Below, piece by piece: positions 36,194 to 44,585 of a DNA stretch of 64,000 nucleotides. A program made the translations under genes and the position numbers. Within the stretch, counting starts at the first letter, position 1. Every line of letters begins with the position of its first letter. Below the pieces are notes generated by a model. The model did no database searches. It was not told where the DNA came from and saw only the letters and a program-made list of their open reading frames with translations. The stretch lies in NCBI RefSeq assembly GCF_006265175.1, contig NZ_VDCQ01000013.1:62001-126000 (forward strand), read 5' to 3'. The stretch comes from Paenibacillus hemerocallicola (GTDB taxonomy: Bacteria > Bacillota > Bacilli > Paenibacillales > NBRC-103111).

Positions 36194-37078
36194 TTAACGA
36201 AGTTCAGATGTGAAATTATTAAAATATCGGACTGCGAACTCCTTAAACAACTCGGTGGATCGTGACACATAACGGTTGGTATTCCAAACCATGCCGATTG
36301 TCCGCTTGCACACAGGCTCTTCAATAGGCAGCAGTACGGACGAGCTGCCGATTGAGCCGCCCCATGTAACGGCGGGGAATAAAGCGACGCCTTGACCCTC
36401 TCCTATAAGCCCACGGACGATGGACGGATTGTCGCTCTCGAACACAATGTTCGGAGCAAAGCCTGTCAGCCTGCACAAATGCTCCGTCAACTCCCGCAAG
36501 TTGGATCCCCTTCGCAATGAAATAAACTCTTCGCCAGCCGCCTCCTCCAGTCGGATGCTCGTTCGCTTCGCGAGCGGATGGTCGCACGGGATTGCCAAAA
36601 AAATGTCCTCGGTCAGCAGCGGCACGGTTGCCGTTTCTGAAGAAGATTGATAAGGCAACGAAGTAATAAGCAGATCAAAATCCGGTTGTCCGTAGCTGGG
36701 AACGTTTTGCTGCAGCCGAAAGGTGATACGAGGATGCTTCTTCCGAAAAGCGGACAATAGCGCAGGAATCACATAGGAGGCGACTGTAAACGTCAGCGAG
36801 ATCGGCTCCGCCGGTTCTCCTTCCAAATCGCGTAATTCCCGCTCAGCGTTATCAAGAATAGTCAAGGCTTGCTCCACATTTTTCAGAAACGACCTTCCAT
36901 GCGCGTTGAGTTTAATATATTTGCTTGTTCGCTCGAAAAGTTGTACACCGACGCTTTGCTCTAGTGAGGCGATCGTGCGGCTTAAGGCAGGCTGAGAAAT
37001 GCGCAGTTGTTCCGCGGCTCGCGTCATATGTTCATGACGAGCTACGGTAATGAAATATTTTAATTGCAGCAGCTCCAT
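36194..37078 (-). CDS. mdcR: LysR-family regulator of the malonate decarboxylase operon
   Basis: A 294-residue LysR-type regulator divergent from mdcA. The start is ATG 37078 (MELLQLKYFITVARH), behind AAAGGAGA. The N-terminal helix-turn-helix reads TRAAEQLRISQPALSRTIASL, followed by LFERTSK. The C-terminal co-inducer domain covers about residues 90-290 (FDLLITSLPY, AIPCDHPLA, GQGVALFP). Position and orientation suggest control of the malonate genes with malonate or malonyl-CoA as effector; the symbol is inferred from this context. The palindrome TATTGA-N6-TCAATA (37096-37113) is a candidate binding site. Confidence 0.88.
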   Translation of the reverse strand: MELLQLKYFITVARHEHMTRAAEQLRISQPALSRTIASLEQSVGVQLFERTSKYIKLNAHGRSFLKNVEQALTILDNAERELRDLEGEPAEPISLTFTVASYVIPALLSAFRKKHPRITFRLQQNVPSYGQPDFDLLITSLPYQSSSETATVPLLTEDIFLAIPCDHPLAKRTSIRLEEAAGEEFISLRRGSNLRELTEHLCRLTGFAPNIVFESDNPSIVRGLIGEGQGVALFPAVTWGGSIGSSSVLLPIEEPVCKRTIGMVWNTNRYVSRSTELFKEFAVRYFNNFTSELR

Positions 37079-37095
37079 AACAGTCTCCTTTAATA

Positions 37096-37113
37096 TATTG
37101 AGATATATCAATA
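37096..37113. promoter_or_regulatory. LysR-type dyad between the regulator gene and mdcA
   Basis: TATTGA and TCAATA flank six bases in the AT-rich divergent promoter region. This is the usual site form and place for a LysR regulator. Confidence 0.6.
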
Positions 37114-37195
37114 ACATGACTATTTATATATTATTATATTTTAAAGTGACATGATACACTCGTTTTATCACATATCGCCCGGGAGGGTACAATCT

Positions 37196-38848
37196 ATGCA
37201 AACGTCATTACGTATGAAACGTTCCTGGACAACCCGACGCGACGAGAAAAGCCGAAGGATGCAGGCGGCTCAGTGCTATATGAAGGGGAAGCTGGTGGAC
37301 GCCGAATCGATCGTGAAGGTGCTGGAGCTGCTGCTTATGCCAGGCGATCGCGTCGTACTGGAAGGAAATAATCAGAAGCACGCATCTTTTTTGTCCGATG
37401 CGCTTTCCAATTTAGATCCGGAAAAAGTGCATGGGCTGCATATGCTCATTTCAAGTATTTCCAGACCGGAGCATCTTGACATTTTTGAGAAAGGGATCGC
37501 TCGCAGGCTGGATTTCTCCTTTGCCGGTCCGCAAAGCTTGCGCATGGCTCAAATGGTCGAGGATGGCAAGGTGGAGATCGGCTCCATTCATACTTATCTG
37601 GAGTTGTACGCGCGTTTGGTTGTCGATTTAATTCCCCGGATCGCGCTTGTTGCGGCGGATAAGGCCGATCGGGAGGGTAACTTGTATACCGGCGCCAATA
37701 CGGAGGAAACGCCAACACTCGTTGAAGCCGCTGCATTTCATGACGGTATTGTCATCGTTCAGGTCAATGAGATTGTGGATGAGCTTCCGCGTATTGACAT
37801 TCCGGCTTCCTGGATCGACGTGATCGTTGAAACTGCCGAGACTTACCAACTGGAGCCGTTGTTTACACGCGATCCGAGACATATAACCGATATTCAGATT
37901 TTGATGGGCATGATTGCGATTCGGGGCGTATATGAACGCCATCATGTTCAATCTCTCAATCACGGAATCGGATTTAATACGGCTGCGGTTGAACTGCTGC
38001 TGCCGACTTACGGAGAACAGCTCGGGCTGAAAGGGAAAATTGCCAAGCACTGGGCATTAAATCCGCATCCGACTTTAATTCCTGCTATAGAATCCGGCTG
38101 GGTGGAGAGCGTCCATTCCTTCGGCGGCGAGGTCGGCATGGAGCTTTATACGGCTGCCAGGCCTGATGTGTTTTTCACCGGAAAAGACGGCAGTCTGCGT
38201 TCCAATCGTACGTTGTGCCAAATGGCTGGCCAGTATGGAGTAGATATGTTTATCGGATCGACGCTGCAAATGGATGCGCAGGCAAACTCCTCCACAGTAA
38301 CAGCAGGCCGACTAGCAGGCTTCGGAGGGGCTCCCAATATGGGGCACGATCCGCGGGGACGACGCCATGCAACGCCGGCGTGGTTGAACATGAAAGTCGG
38401 TAACGATCCGCTTGTTCAAGGCAAGAAGCTGGTCGTCCAAATGGTGGAAACGTTCCAAGGGCGCGACAAGCCGACTTTCGTGGATACGCTGGATGCCGTC
38501 AAGGTTGGCGAGCGGGCAGGTTTGGCGACTGCGCCTGTGATGATTTATGGGGATGATGTCACCCACGTTGTGACAGAAGAAGGGGTCGCTTACTTGTATA
38601 AAGCGCGCAATCCGGAGGAGAAGAGAGCGGCTCTTGCTGCGATTGCCGGCGTGACGCCGCTTGGCTGCGGGCACGACCTTTCCGTCAACGACAGATTGAG
38701 ACAAGAGGGGTTAATTGCTTTCCCCGAGGATTTGGGCGTTCGTCGTTCGGCTGCCAAGCGATCGCTCTTGGCAGCCGCAAGCATTGAAGATTTAATCGAA
38801 TGGTCGGGGGGATTATACAAACCGCCCGCAAAGTTCAGAAGCTGGTGA
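37196..38848 (+). CDS. mdcA: Malonate decarboxylase alpha subunit (acetyl-S-ACP:malonate ACP transferase)
   Basis: A 550-residue protein; ATG 37196 follows GGGAGGG. It opens MQTSLRMKRSWTTRRDEK, then has GDRVVLEGNNQKHASFL, DFSFAGPQSLRMAQM, FNTAAVELLLPTYG and GGAPNMGHDPRGRRHATPAW, all typical of MdcA. The subunit exchanges malonate for acetate on the acyl carrier protein, the first step of biotin-independent malonate decarboxylation in the cytoplasm. Its stop overlaps the start of the next gene (GTGA), so translation is coupled. First gene of a seven-function operon. Confidence 0.95.
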   Translation: MQTSLRMKRSWTTRRDEKSRRMQAAQCYMKGKLVDAESIVKVLELLLMPGDRVVLEGNNQKHASFLSDALSNLDPEKVHGLHMLISSISRPEHLDIFEKGIARRLDFSFAGPQSLRMAQMVEDGKVEIGSIHTYLELYARLVVDLIPRIALVAADKADREGNLYTGANTEETPTLVEAAAFHDGIVIVQVNEIVDELPRIDIPASWIDVIVETAETYQLEPLFTRDPRHITDIQILMGMIAIRGVYERHHVQSLNHGIGFNTAAVELLLPTYGEQLGLKGKIAKHWALNPHPTLIPAIESGWVESVHSFGGEVGMELYTAARPDVFFTGKDGSLRSNRTLCQMAGQYGVDMFIGSTLQMDAQANSSTVTAGRLAGFGGAPNMGHDPRGRRHATPAWLNMKVGNDPLVQGKKLVVQMVETFQGRDKPTFVDTLDAVKVGERAGLATAPVMIYGDDVTHVVTEEGVAYLYKARNPEEKRAALAAIAGVTPLGCGHDLSVNDRLRQEGLIAFPEDLGVRRSAAKRSLLAAASIEDLIEWSGGLYKPPAKFRSW

Positions 38849-39837
38849 GGCTGATGCTCAAATTGATGAATGCCCGGGCATGCGTGGAACAGCTGTCCGC
38901 TTATGCTACAAGCGCCTTAATCGACGAGGCGGAGCTTACTCCGAAGCCGGGATTGGTTGATTTGCAATCAAACGGGGCGCATGACGATTTGAATGTTGAT
39001 CTGATGCGGCGTTCTGCCTTCGCGTTGCAGCCGACTTTTGCGGAGATGGCGGAAGCTGCTTACGGAAGCAAGCCCTCGATACAGCTTCGGGAGCGTCTTG
39101 CGGCAATAGGCCGTAACGGAGAGCGGATCATGCTGGAGGCAACCGGCGGCGTGAACACGCATCGCGGAGCGATCTGGGCGCTCGGATTGCTGACCGCAGC
39201 TGCGGCTATGGCTATTACTGAGTGTGGCGATCCCGATTTTTTAATCGGGTTCAGCCCCCCGCCTCTACTGGCGGGTTTTCAAACAGGTGGAGCGGAGATT
39301 CCAACTGATTACCCGATGTTCAGACATGTTGAACGAGTTCGCTGTCCTGCAGGCATCGCCCGTATAGCCGGTGTAATTGCCTGTTTTCCCGATCGGTTCG
39401 CGCCGGCTTCGAACACGCACGGGCGGCAGATGCAGCGGCAGTTCGGCGCAGCCGGCGCGCGTAGAGAGGCGCAACAAGGGTTTCCTCATGTGCTCAGGCT
39501 GGGGCTTCCCGCGCTGCTTGACGCACGCAGCAGCGGCATGTCTGAGACGTGCGCCCGATTGGATTCTCTGATGCATATGATGTCCCATCTCGAAGATACT
39601 TGCCTGCTGTATCGCGGCGGTATGGATGCCTTGCATACCGCAAGGCAGGGCGCCCGCAATGTTTTGTCGTTAGGCGGAACTTCGGTGAAGGAAGGCTGGC
39701 AAGCGTTGGAGCAGCTGGATCGGGACCTTGTGGCTCAGCATGCTTCGCCAGGCGGGAGCGCCGATCTGCTGGCTGCCGTATTGTTTTTGGACCGGATTAA
39801 CCGGTGGAAGTCGGCTGAGCACGAGACAGTTCGGTAA
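38845..39837 (+). CDS. mdcB: Triphosphoribosyl-dephospho-CoA synthase
   Basis: About 330 residues. GTG 38845 overlaps the mdcA stop; ATG 38854 or 38866 are alternatives, none with a clear binding site. The family motifs DEAELTPKPGLVDL, GAHDDLNVDLM, THRGAIWALGLL, QQGFPHVLRLGLPAL and SPGGSADLLAA are present. It makes 2'-(5''-triphosphoribosyl)-3'-dephospho-CoA, precursor of the MdcC prosthetic group. Around residues 130-165 an extra segment (DFLIGFSPPPLLAGFQTGG onward) is not expected from memory of the family and coincides with two DNA hairpins at 39232-39280. Whether activity survives cannot be told. Confidence 0.88.
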   Translation: MRLMLKLMNARACVEQLSAYATSALIDEAELTPKPGLVDLQSNGAHDDLNVDLMRRSAFALQPTFAEMAEAAYGSKPSIQLRERLAAIGRNGERIMLEATGGVNTHRGAIWALGLLTAAAAMAITECGDPDFLIGFSPPPLLAGFQTGGAEIPTDYPMFRHVERVRCPAGIARIAGVIACFPDRFAPASNTHGRQMQRQFGAAGARREAQQGFPHVLRLGLPALLDARSSGMSETCARLDSLMHMMSHLEDTCLLYRGGMDALHTARQGARNVLSLGGTSVKEGWQALEQLDRDLVAQHASPGGSADLLAAVLFLDRINRWKSAEHETVR

Positions 39838-39859
39838 TGAATGACAGGAGGGGTGTTTC

Positions 39860-40153
39860 ATGGAGTCGTTATATTTCGAATATGCGGCTTGCGGGAAAAT
39901 TGCGAAACGGTCGCATGTCGGCGTGGCGGGCTCCGGCGACCTGGAAATATTGCTGGAGCCGTCTCCGGACGAGTGTGCGCGAGTTTCAATCCGCACGAGT
40001 GCCGAAGGATTTTCCGAACGCTGGAAAGCTTTGTTCGATCGTTTCTTCTCTACGCACGATTATGCTGTTGCGGTTCATATTAACGATTTTGGAGCAACGC
40101 CGGGTGTCGTTTCCTTGCGTCTGGCGCAAGCTGTGGAGGTGGCGCAGACATGA
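39860..40153 (+). CDS. mdcC: Malonate decarboxylase acyl carrier protein (delta subunit)
   Basis: A 97-residue carrier protein behind AGGAGGGG. The motif HVGVAGSGDLEILLEP contains Ser25, where the phosphoribosyl-dephospho-CoA group is attached. Length is normal for MdcC. The malonyl and acetyl groups are carried on its thiol. Its last four bases (ATGA) overlap the start of mdcDE. Confidence 0.93.
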   Translation: MESLYFEYAACGKIAKRSHVGVAGSGDLEILLEPSPDECARVSIRTSAEGFSERWKALFDRFFSTHDYAVAVHINDFGATPGVVSLRLAQAVEVAQT

Positions 40154-41856
40154 TCGGCATTCGCAGCAGTTTTATCGAAGGAAGGGCCAGAGAGCGAGCT
40201 TCGGCGATTTTGGATCCGGGTACATTTCGCGAGTTGCTGGATCCCTTCGAACGAATGGAGTCGCCGCATCTTGCGCGTCTTGGTATCGTACCCCAAAGCG
40301 ATGATGGCGTAGTTATTGCACGCGGCACGATCGACGGACTGTCGGCAGTCGTTATCGCAATAGAAGGGAAATTCCAGGGCGGAGGAATCGGGGAAGTATC
40401 AGGCGCCAAAATAGCCGGTGCGTTGGAGCAGGCGCTCAGCGATAACCGAGAAGGTTTTGCGACTCGGGCTGTGCTTGTGCTCGAAACTGGCGGCGTCAGG
40501 CTGCAGGAGGGCAACTACGGATTGCTTGCCATCGCCGAAATACAGGCAGCCATTGTCGCTTTACGTCAATATGTTCCGGTCGTATGCGTCATTGCAGGGA
40601 TGATCGGCTGCTTTGGCGGCATGTCGATTACGGCTGGGTTATGCAGCAAAATCATTATGACTCGCCAGGCGCGTCTTGGTCTGAACGGACCGGAAGTGAT
40701 CGAGCAGGAGGCCGGCATTCTGGAATTCGATTCGCGCAATCGCCCTATGGTGTGGTCCATTACGGGCGGGGAACAGCGCGTAGAGACGGGACTTTCGGAT
40801 GTGCTTGAAGAGGACGAGGCGGAGCGTATCCGGCATGCCGTCATAGCATCGCTTCGCCAGGGATTGCCCGCCAAGCACAGAAGCTCGCAAGTTGCCCGGT
40901 TTCTGGCCCGGCTCGGCGCGATCGACCCGCAGGAGCGAATAAACGCGAAGGAGCTGCGCCGTTTATGGTCCCGCGATATCGATAGCGAGGTCCTGAATGG
41001 CGCAACGCCTGTGCAGCTGGAAGATGGGCAGGCGCCGGCGAAACCCGCCGTGACAAGCCGGGGGCGCATTTGGTTTGATGCGCTCAAAGGGGAAGCGCCT
41101 CGCCAAACTGGCGAATTCCCTTCCGTATTATGCGCAGATGTTCATTACGAAGGGCAGGTCATTCGTTTTTTGGCAGTCGTTCCCGATCCGGATAACCGAT
41201 TCCCGCGCGCGACCCGAGGAGAAGTGGGCTTGAACGAAGGCTGGACACTCGCGCGTTATGTGAACGAAGCGGTTGAAGCAGACCGAGACGGGAGCAGGCG
41301 GGCGATTGTCGCTATCGTCGATGTGCCCAGTCAAGCTTATGGGTATAGGGAGGAAATGCTGGGCCTTTTCCAGGCATGCGCGGCAGCTGTGGATGCTTAC
41401 GCAACAGCCCGGCTCGCGGGACATCCGGTCGTCGCGTTGCTGGTCGGGAATGCAATCTCCGGCGCTTTTCTTGCCCACGGGCTGCAAGCGAACCGCATGC
41501 TGGCGTTGGATGATCCGGATGTCGCTGTACAAGTCATGTCGAAAGCTTCCGCAGCGCGGGTAACCAGGTGCAGCGTAGAGGAGCTGGAGCATAATGCGCG
41601 ACACATGGCCGCCGCTGCGCACGACATTCGTTCGTTTGCGAAGTTGGGCGCCTTGCACGAGTTGATCGAAGGGATCAACCCCGATGCTCCTTCTGCAGCA
41701 GAAATCGCGTGCGTGAGAAGCAGGCTGTTTGAAGCTGTGGAATCGGCTCGAGGCTCAGCTACTGACCTCAGCCATCGGCTGGCGTCTGAAGAAGCCGCTT
41801 CAAGCCGAAGCGCCTCCATTGCCGTTCGAGAACGGATGCGGCGGCAATGGAAGTAA
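40150..41856 (+). CDS. mdcD/mdcE: Malonate decarboxylase beta-gamma fusion (MdcD-MdcE)
   Basis: A 568-residue fusion. Residues about 1-290 are MdcD (SFIEGRARERASAILDPGT, GGGIGEVSGAKIAGALE, PVVCVIAGMIGCFGGMS), a carboxyltransferase-like fold. After a linker, residues about 310-568 are MdcE (VLCADVHYEGQVIRFLAVVP, DVPSQAYGYREEMLG, VVALLVGNAISGAFLAHGLQ). Together they decarboxylate malonyl-S-ACP to acetyl-S-ACP and CO2 without biotin. Many operons encode the two subunits separately. It starts within the mdcC stop and overlaps mdcG by ten bases. Confidence 0.95.
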   Translation: MIGIRSSFIEGRARERASAILDPGTFRELLDPFERMESPHLARLGIVPQSDDGVVIARGTIDGLSAVVIAIEGKFQGGGIGEVSGAKIAGALEQALSDNREGFATRAVLVLETGGVRLQEGNYGLLAIAEIQAAIVALRQYVPVVCVIAGMIGCFGGMSITAGLCSKIIMTRQARLGLNGPEVIEQEAGILEFDSRNRPMVWSITGGEQRVETGLSDVLEEDEAERIRHAVIASLRQGLPAKHRSSQVARFLARLGAIDPQERINAKELRRLWSRDIDSEVLNGATPVQLEDGQAPAKPAVTSRGRIWFDALKGEAPRQTGEFPSVLCADVHYEGQVIRFLAVVPDPDNRFPRATRGEVGLNEGWTLARYVNEAVEADRDGSRRAIVAIVDVPSQAYGYREEMLGLFQACAAAVDAYATARLAGHPVVALLVGNAISGAFLAHGLQANRMLALDDPDVAVQVMSKASAARVTRCSVEELEHNARHMAAAAHDIRSFAKLGALHELIEGINPDAPSAAEIACVRSRLFEAVESARGSATDLSHRLASEEAASSRSASIAVRERMRRQWK

Positions 41857-42479
41857 ACGTTCACGATTTGCTCCGGTTGAAGGAACACAATCAACTTGTC
41901 CTGGCGGAAGCAGCGCCGGAATGGCTGCGGGCTTCGGTAGAGCGGGCGCCATGGGTTGTTGTGCGCCGTGCGGCACGTTCAGGCCCGCTGATTCCGGTTG
42001 GCGTGCGCGGATTTACCCGCGGCGAGCGTTTTGCCGCGTGGGTTTCCGCCGAGCACATTGCCGAATGCGTATCGCCGGAGCAACTGGCAGAGCGTATCGT
42101 CTGGAAGCAGGCGGTTCGTTCAGAGCAAATCCGCTTGTTCCGGGCCATAAATGAATTATCGGGGATCTATGAACAGTATCGGATGAAATGGGGACCTGCA
42201 GGGAGCATCGGCTTTGAACTGGCGAGCGGCGTCCAGACTATAAGCACGACAAGCGACCTGGATTTGATCATCAGAGCCGCGCTCCCGCTTGACCCCCTGC
42301 TGGCGGCCAGACTGCATCAGTTGCATAAGCAGCAGCCGATCCGCGTCGATGTGTTGATCGAGACCCCGTTCGGGGCGGTGGCGCTTGCGGAATATGTCGA
42401 GAGGGAGCCTTTCGCCCCCGTACTGCTTCGTACAGGCGCCGGCCCTGTTTTTGTGCGAAATCCTTGGTCGTCGGAATAA
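41847..42479 (+). CDS. mdcG: Malonate decarboxylase holo-ACP synthase (phosphoribosyl-dephospho-CoA transferase)
   Basis: A 210-residue protein starting inside the end of mdcDE. Motifs include RTAARSGPLIPVGVRGF-like text here read as RAARSGPLIPVGVRGF, WGPAGSIGFELASG, and TSDLDLIIRAALPL with the Asp-x-Asp pair of nucleotidyltransferases. It attaches the MdcB product to Ser25 of MdcC. It ends 15 bases before mdcH. Confidence 0.92.
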   Translation: MEVNVHDLLRLKEHNQLVLAEAAPEWLRASVERAPWVVVRRAARSGPLIPVGVRGFTRGERFAAWVSAEHIAECVSPEQLAERIVWKQAVRSEQIRLFRAINELSGIYEQYRMKWGPAGSIGFELASGVQTISTTSDLDLIIRAALPLDPLLAARLHQLHKQQPIRVDVLIETPFGAVALAEYVEREPFAPVLLRTGAGPVFVRNPWSSE

Positions 42480-42494
42480 GGATGGTGGGAGAAC

Positions 42495-43418
42495 GTGAGC
42501 GTTGCATTTCTGTTTCCGGGTCAAGGCTCGCAGTCGCCGGGGATGCTTTCCGCCTTGCCGACCCATCGCGTCGCTCAGGACGTATTGGCTGAAGCAAGCG
42601 ATGTATTGCAACAGGATATACACTCGCTGGAAACGGCTGAAGCGTTGTCCTCGACGATTGCGGTCCAACTGGCAACATTCATCGCTGGTGTGGCGACGGC
42701 TACAGCGCTGGAACATGACGGCATGACGCCCAAATTGGTTGCGGGCCATTCCGTTGGCGCTTTTGCCGCCGCCGTTGTCGCGAAAACGTTGAAGTTTGCC
42801 GATGCGCTGCTGCTTGTGAAACGGCGCGCCGAATGGATGGAGCAAGCTTTTCCACACGGATATGGCATGGGAGTTGTGGTGGGACTAGACGAAGAGCGGC
42901 TGTCCGCGATCGTCCAGAAGGTACACGCAGTCACCCGACCGGTCAATATCGCCAACAAAAATGCTTCACGGCAATTTACGGTGGCCGGGCACGAAGCCGC
43001 CCTGGAGATGGTGCTGGACGGAGCTCGAAAAGCGGGAGCAAGCAAGGCGGTGCGTCTCCCTGTCCGGGTGCCTTCCCACTGCGCGCTTATGGCGCCGATC
43101 GAAGCAAAGCTGAAGGAAGCGCTGGAACGGGTCGCGATGTCGGATGCCACGGTGTTGTATGCAGCTAATGTAAACGCCCGTGCTATTCGAGCCGCAGCCT
43201 CCATTCGCACCGATCTTCACGCCAGCTTGTCCAGACCTGTCATGTGGTACGAGGCTATGGTCATGTTCTACGAGCGAGGGGTTCGTCTATTCGTGGAAAT
43301 GTCGCCGGGTCGTGTGCTGACATCTATTGCGGAAGCCGCTTTTCCTTCTGCGAGGGCGGTTTCTGTAAACGTTTCGGGTTTGGAAGCTGTGAGAAGCTTG
43401 TACTTCCACACTAATTAG
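42495..43418 (+). CDS. mdcH: Malonyl-CoA:ACP transacylase of malonate decarboxylase
   Basis: A 307-residue acyltransferase. GTG 42495 is preceded by GGTGGGA. FPGQGSQSPGML near the N-terminus and the nucleophile motif GHSVGAFAA (Ser at about residue 86) identify the family; the His of VPSHCAL is the expected partner. It loads the first malonyl group onto MdcC. It is the last gene of the operon. No malonate transporter gene (mdcLM or mdcF) follows. Confidence 0.94.
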   Translation: MSVAFLFPGQGSQSPGMLSALPTHRVAQDVLAEASDVLQQDIHSLETAEALSSTIAVQLATFIAGVATATALEHDGMTPKLVAGHSVGAFAAAVVAKTLKFADALLLVKRRAEWMEQAFPHGYGMGVVVGLDEERLSAIVQKVHAVTRPVNIANKNASRQFTVAGHEAALEMVLDGARKAGASKAVRLPVRVPSHCALMAPIEAKLKEALERVAMSDATVLYAANVNARAIRAAASIRTDLHASLSRPVMWYEAMVMFYERGVRLFVEMSPGRVLTSIAEAAFPSARAVSVNVSGLEAVRSLYFHTN

Positions 43419-43506
43419 GCGGCCCGTCACTGTTCCAGAAGAACGGCCGTCCCGCATGGCGGACATGCGGAATAAGCTTCCAAGCGACAGAGGGAGGTTT
43501 TAATAC

Positions 43507-44346
43507 TTGCGAAATAAAATAGCGGTAACTTTTCTAGCGACACTGCTCGTATTCGGGATTACAGCTTGTGGAATGACTTCGCAGGAAGGTAAGCAACAAT
43601 CTGCCGGAAATCCGGAACCGACGAAACAGGGGGCGACGATACAGGTGACGACAAAACCGGAGTCGGTAACACCGGCAATGTCTAATCTTAACGATGATTC
43701 CATCTCACCTGTTCAAAAGAAGAAAAATGAGAAAGTACAACAATATAAAGAAATGAACAGGCGTGCAGAAAAGGGGAAAACGGTATTTGTCGGCTCTTCG
43801 TTGATGGAGCAGTTCCCGATTGTGAAATTTATGCTGAAATTTGATAAAGATTACCGCGTATACAATCGTGGGATCAGCAACTATGTTACAGCAGATTTAT
43901 TGGCCACGATGGAAGAATGCGTGTTTGAGCTGGAGCCAGCGAAAATATTTATAAATATTGGAACAAATGATATCGCTTCGCCCCAATACAGACAAGAAGA
44001 CTTGCTTGCCAATTATGATTTAATTTTAACGCGAGTTAAAGAAAGATTGCCAAAAAGCAAGGTGTTTGTTATGGCGTATTATCCGGTTAATGCCAAGGCT
44101 GATTTTCCAGGGATCGATCAAACTCAGAAAGAACAACTGTTCAAGACAAGAACCAATCAAGCGATTCAGGATGCTAATCGGGCGATTGAGCAATTGGCCA
44201 AAAAACATAAGGTTGAATTTATTAATGTGAATCAAGGACTAATGGATGCTGAAGGGAATTTAAAGCAAGAGTACTCTAAGGATGGCTTGCATATGGTCGA
44301 GAAAGGCTATCAAGTTGTGTTTGAAAATTTAAAAAAACACTTGTGA
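43507..44346 (+). CDS. SGNH-hydrolase-like lipoprotein
   Basis: A 279-residue lipoprotein. TTG 43507 is nine bases after GGAGGT. The lipobox GITACG is followed by a Ser/Thr/Lys-rich linker to about residue 65. The hydrolase has block I VFVGSSLMEQFP (nucleophile Ser), a Gly in RGISNYV, block III NIGTNDIAS and block V DGLHM with Asp and His. It would act outside the membrane on an ester, for example acetyl groups on glycans. It stands between the mdc operon and a MITE-like element, with no obvious operon partner. Its AT content is higher than that of the mdc genes. Confidence 0.82.
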   Translation: MRNKIAVTFLATLLVFGITACGMTSQEGKQQSAGNPEPTKQGATIQVTTKPESVTPAMSNLNDDSISPVQKKKNEKVQQYKEMNRRAEKGKTVFVGSSLMEQFPIVKFMLKFDKDYRVYNRGISNYVTADLLATMEECVFELEPAKIFINIGTNDIASPQYRQEDLLANYDLILTRVKERLPKSKVFVMAYYPVNAKADFPGIDQTQKEQLFKTRTNQAIQDANRAIEQLAKKHKVEFINVNQGLMDAEGNLKQEYSKDGLHMVEKGYQVVFENLKKHL

Positions 44347-44357
44347 CTTTGCGTTTA

Positions 44358-44486
44358 CGGCGTGTTTGCAAACCGGTGAATGGGCCGAATCCGAGAGCGA
44401 AAGCCGGCGAAAGAAGCGTCTACGCGCGCTCTTTGTGACTGCTTCGCCCGCAATCGGCAAAGGATGGACGGTTTGCAAACACGCCC
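44358..44486. mobile_element. MITE-like element with 16-base terminal inverted repeats
   Basis: GGCGTGTTTGCAAACC at 44359-44374 is exactly inverted at 44470-44485. One further base at each end (C) is followed by TA on both sides, fitting a TA target duplication. The 129-base unit has no coding capacity. The GxCGTGTTTG terminus resembles those of IS5-group elements. Confidence 0.65.
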
Positions 44487-44495
44487 TAGGTAACA

Positions 44496-44530
44496 AATCC
44501 CTCGTGCTGTATTAGCGCGAGGGATTGCTT
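44496..44530. terminator. Bidirectional terminator between convergent genes
   Basis: AATCCCTCG pairs exactly with CGAGGGATT around a 13-base loop, followed by GCTTTT. It separates the SGNH gene from the carboxylesterase gene on the other strand. Confidence 0.8.
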
Positions 44531-44585
44531 TTATTCCTGAAACGCTTGCTTCATTCCCCGTATTTGAGTTGATGGCAGTTCGAGT

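Noticed and set aside
42575-43210. 211-codon minus-strand frame opposite mdcH
   Set aside because: Ala/Ser/Thr-rich shadow; mdcH motifs on the plus strand are unambiguous.
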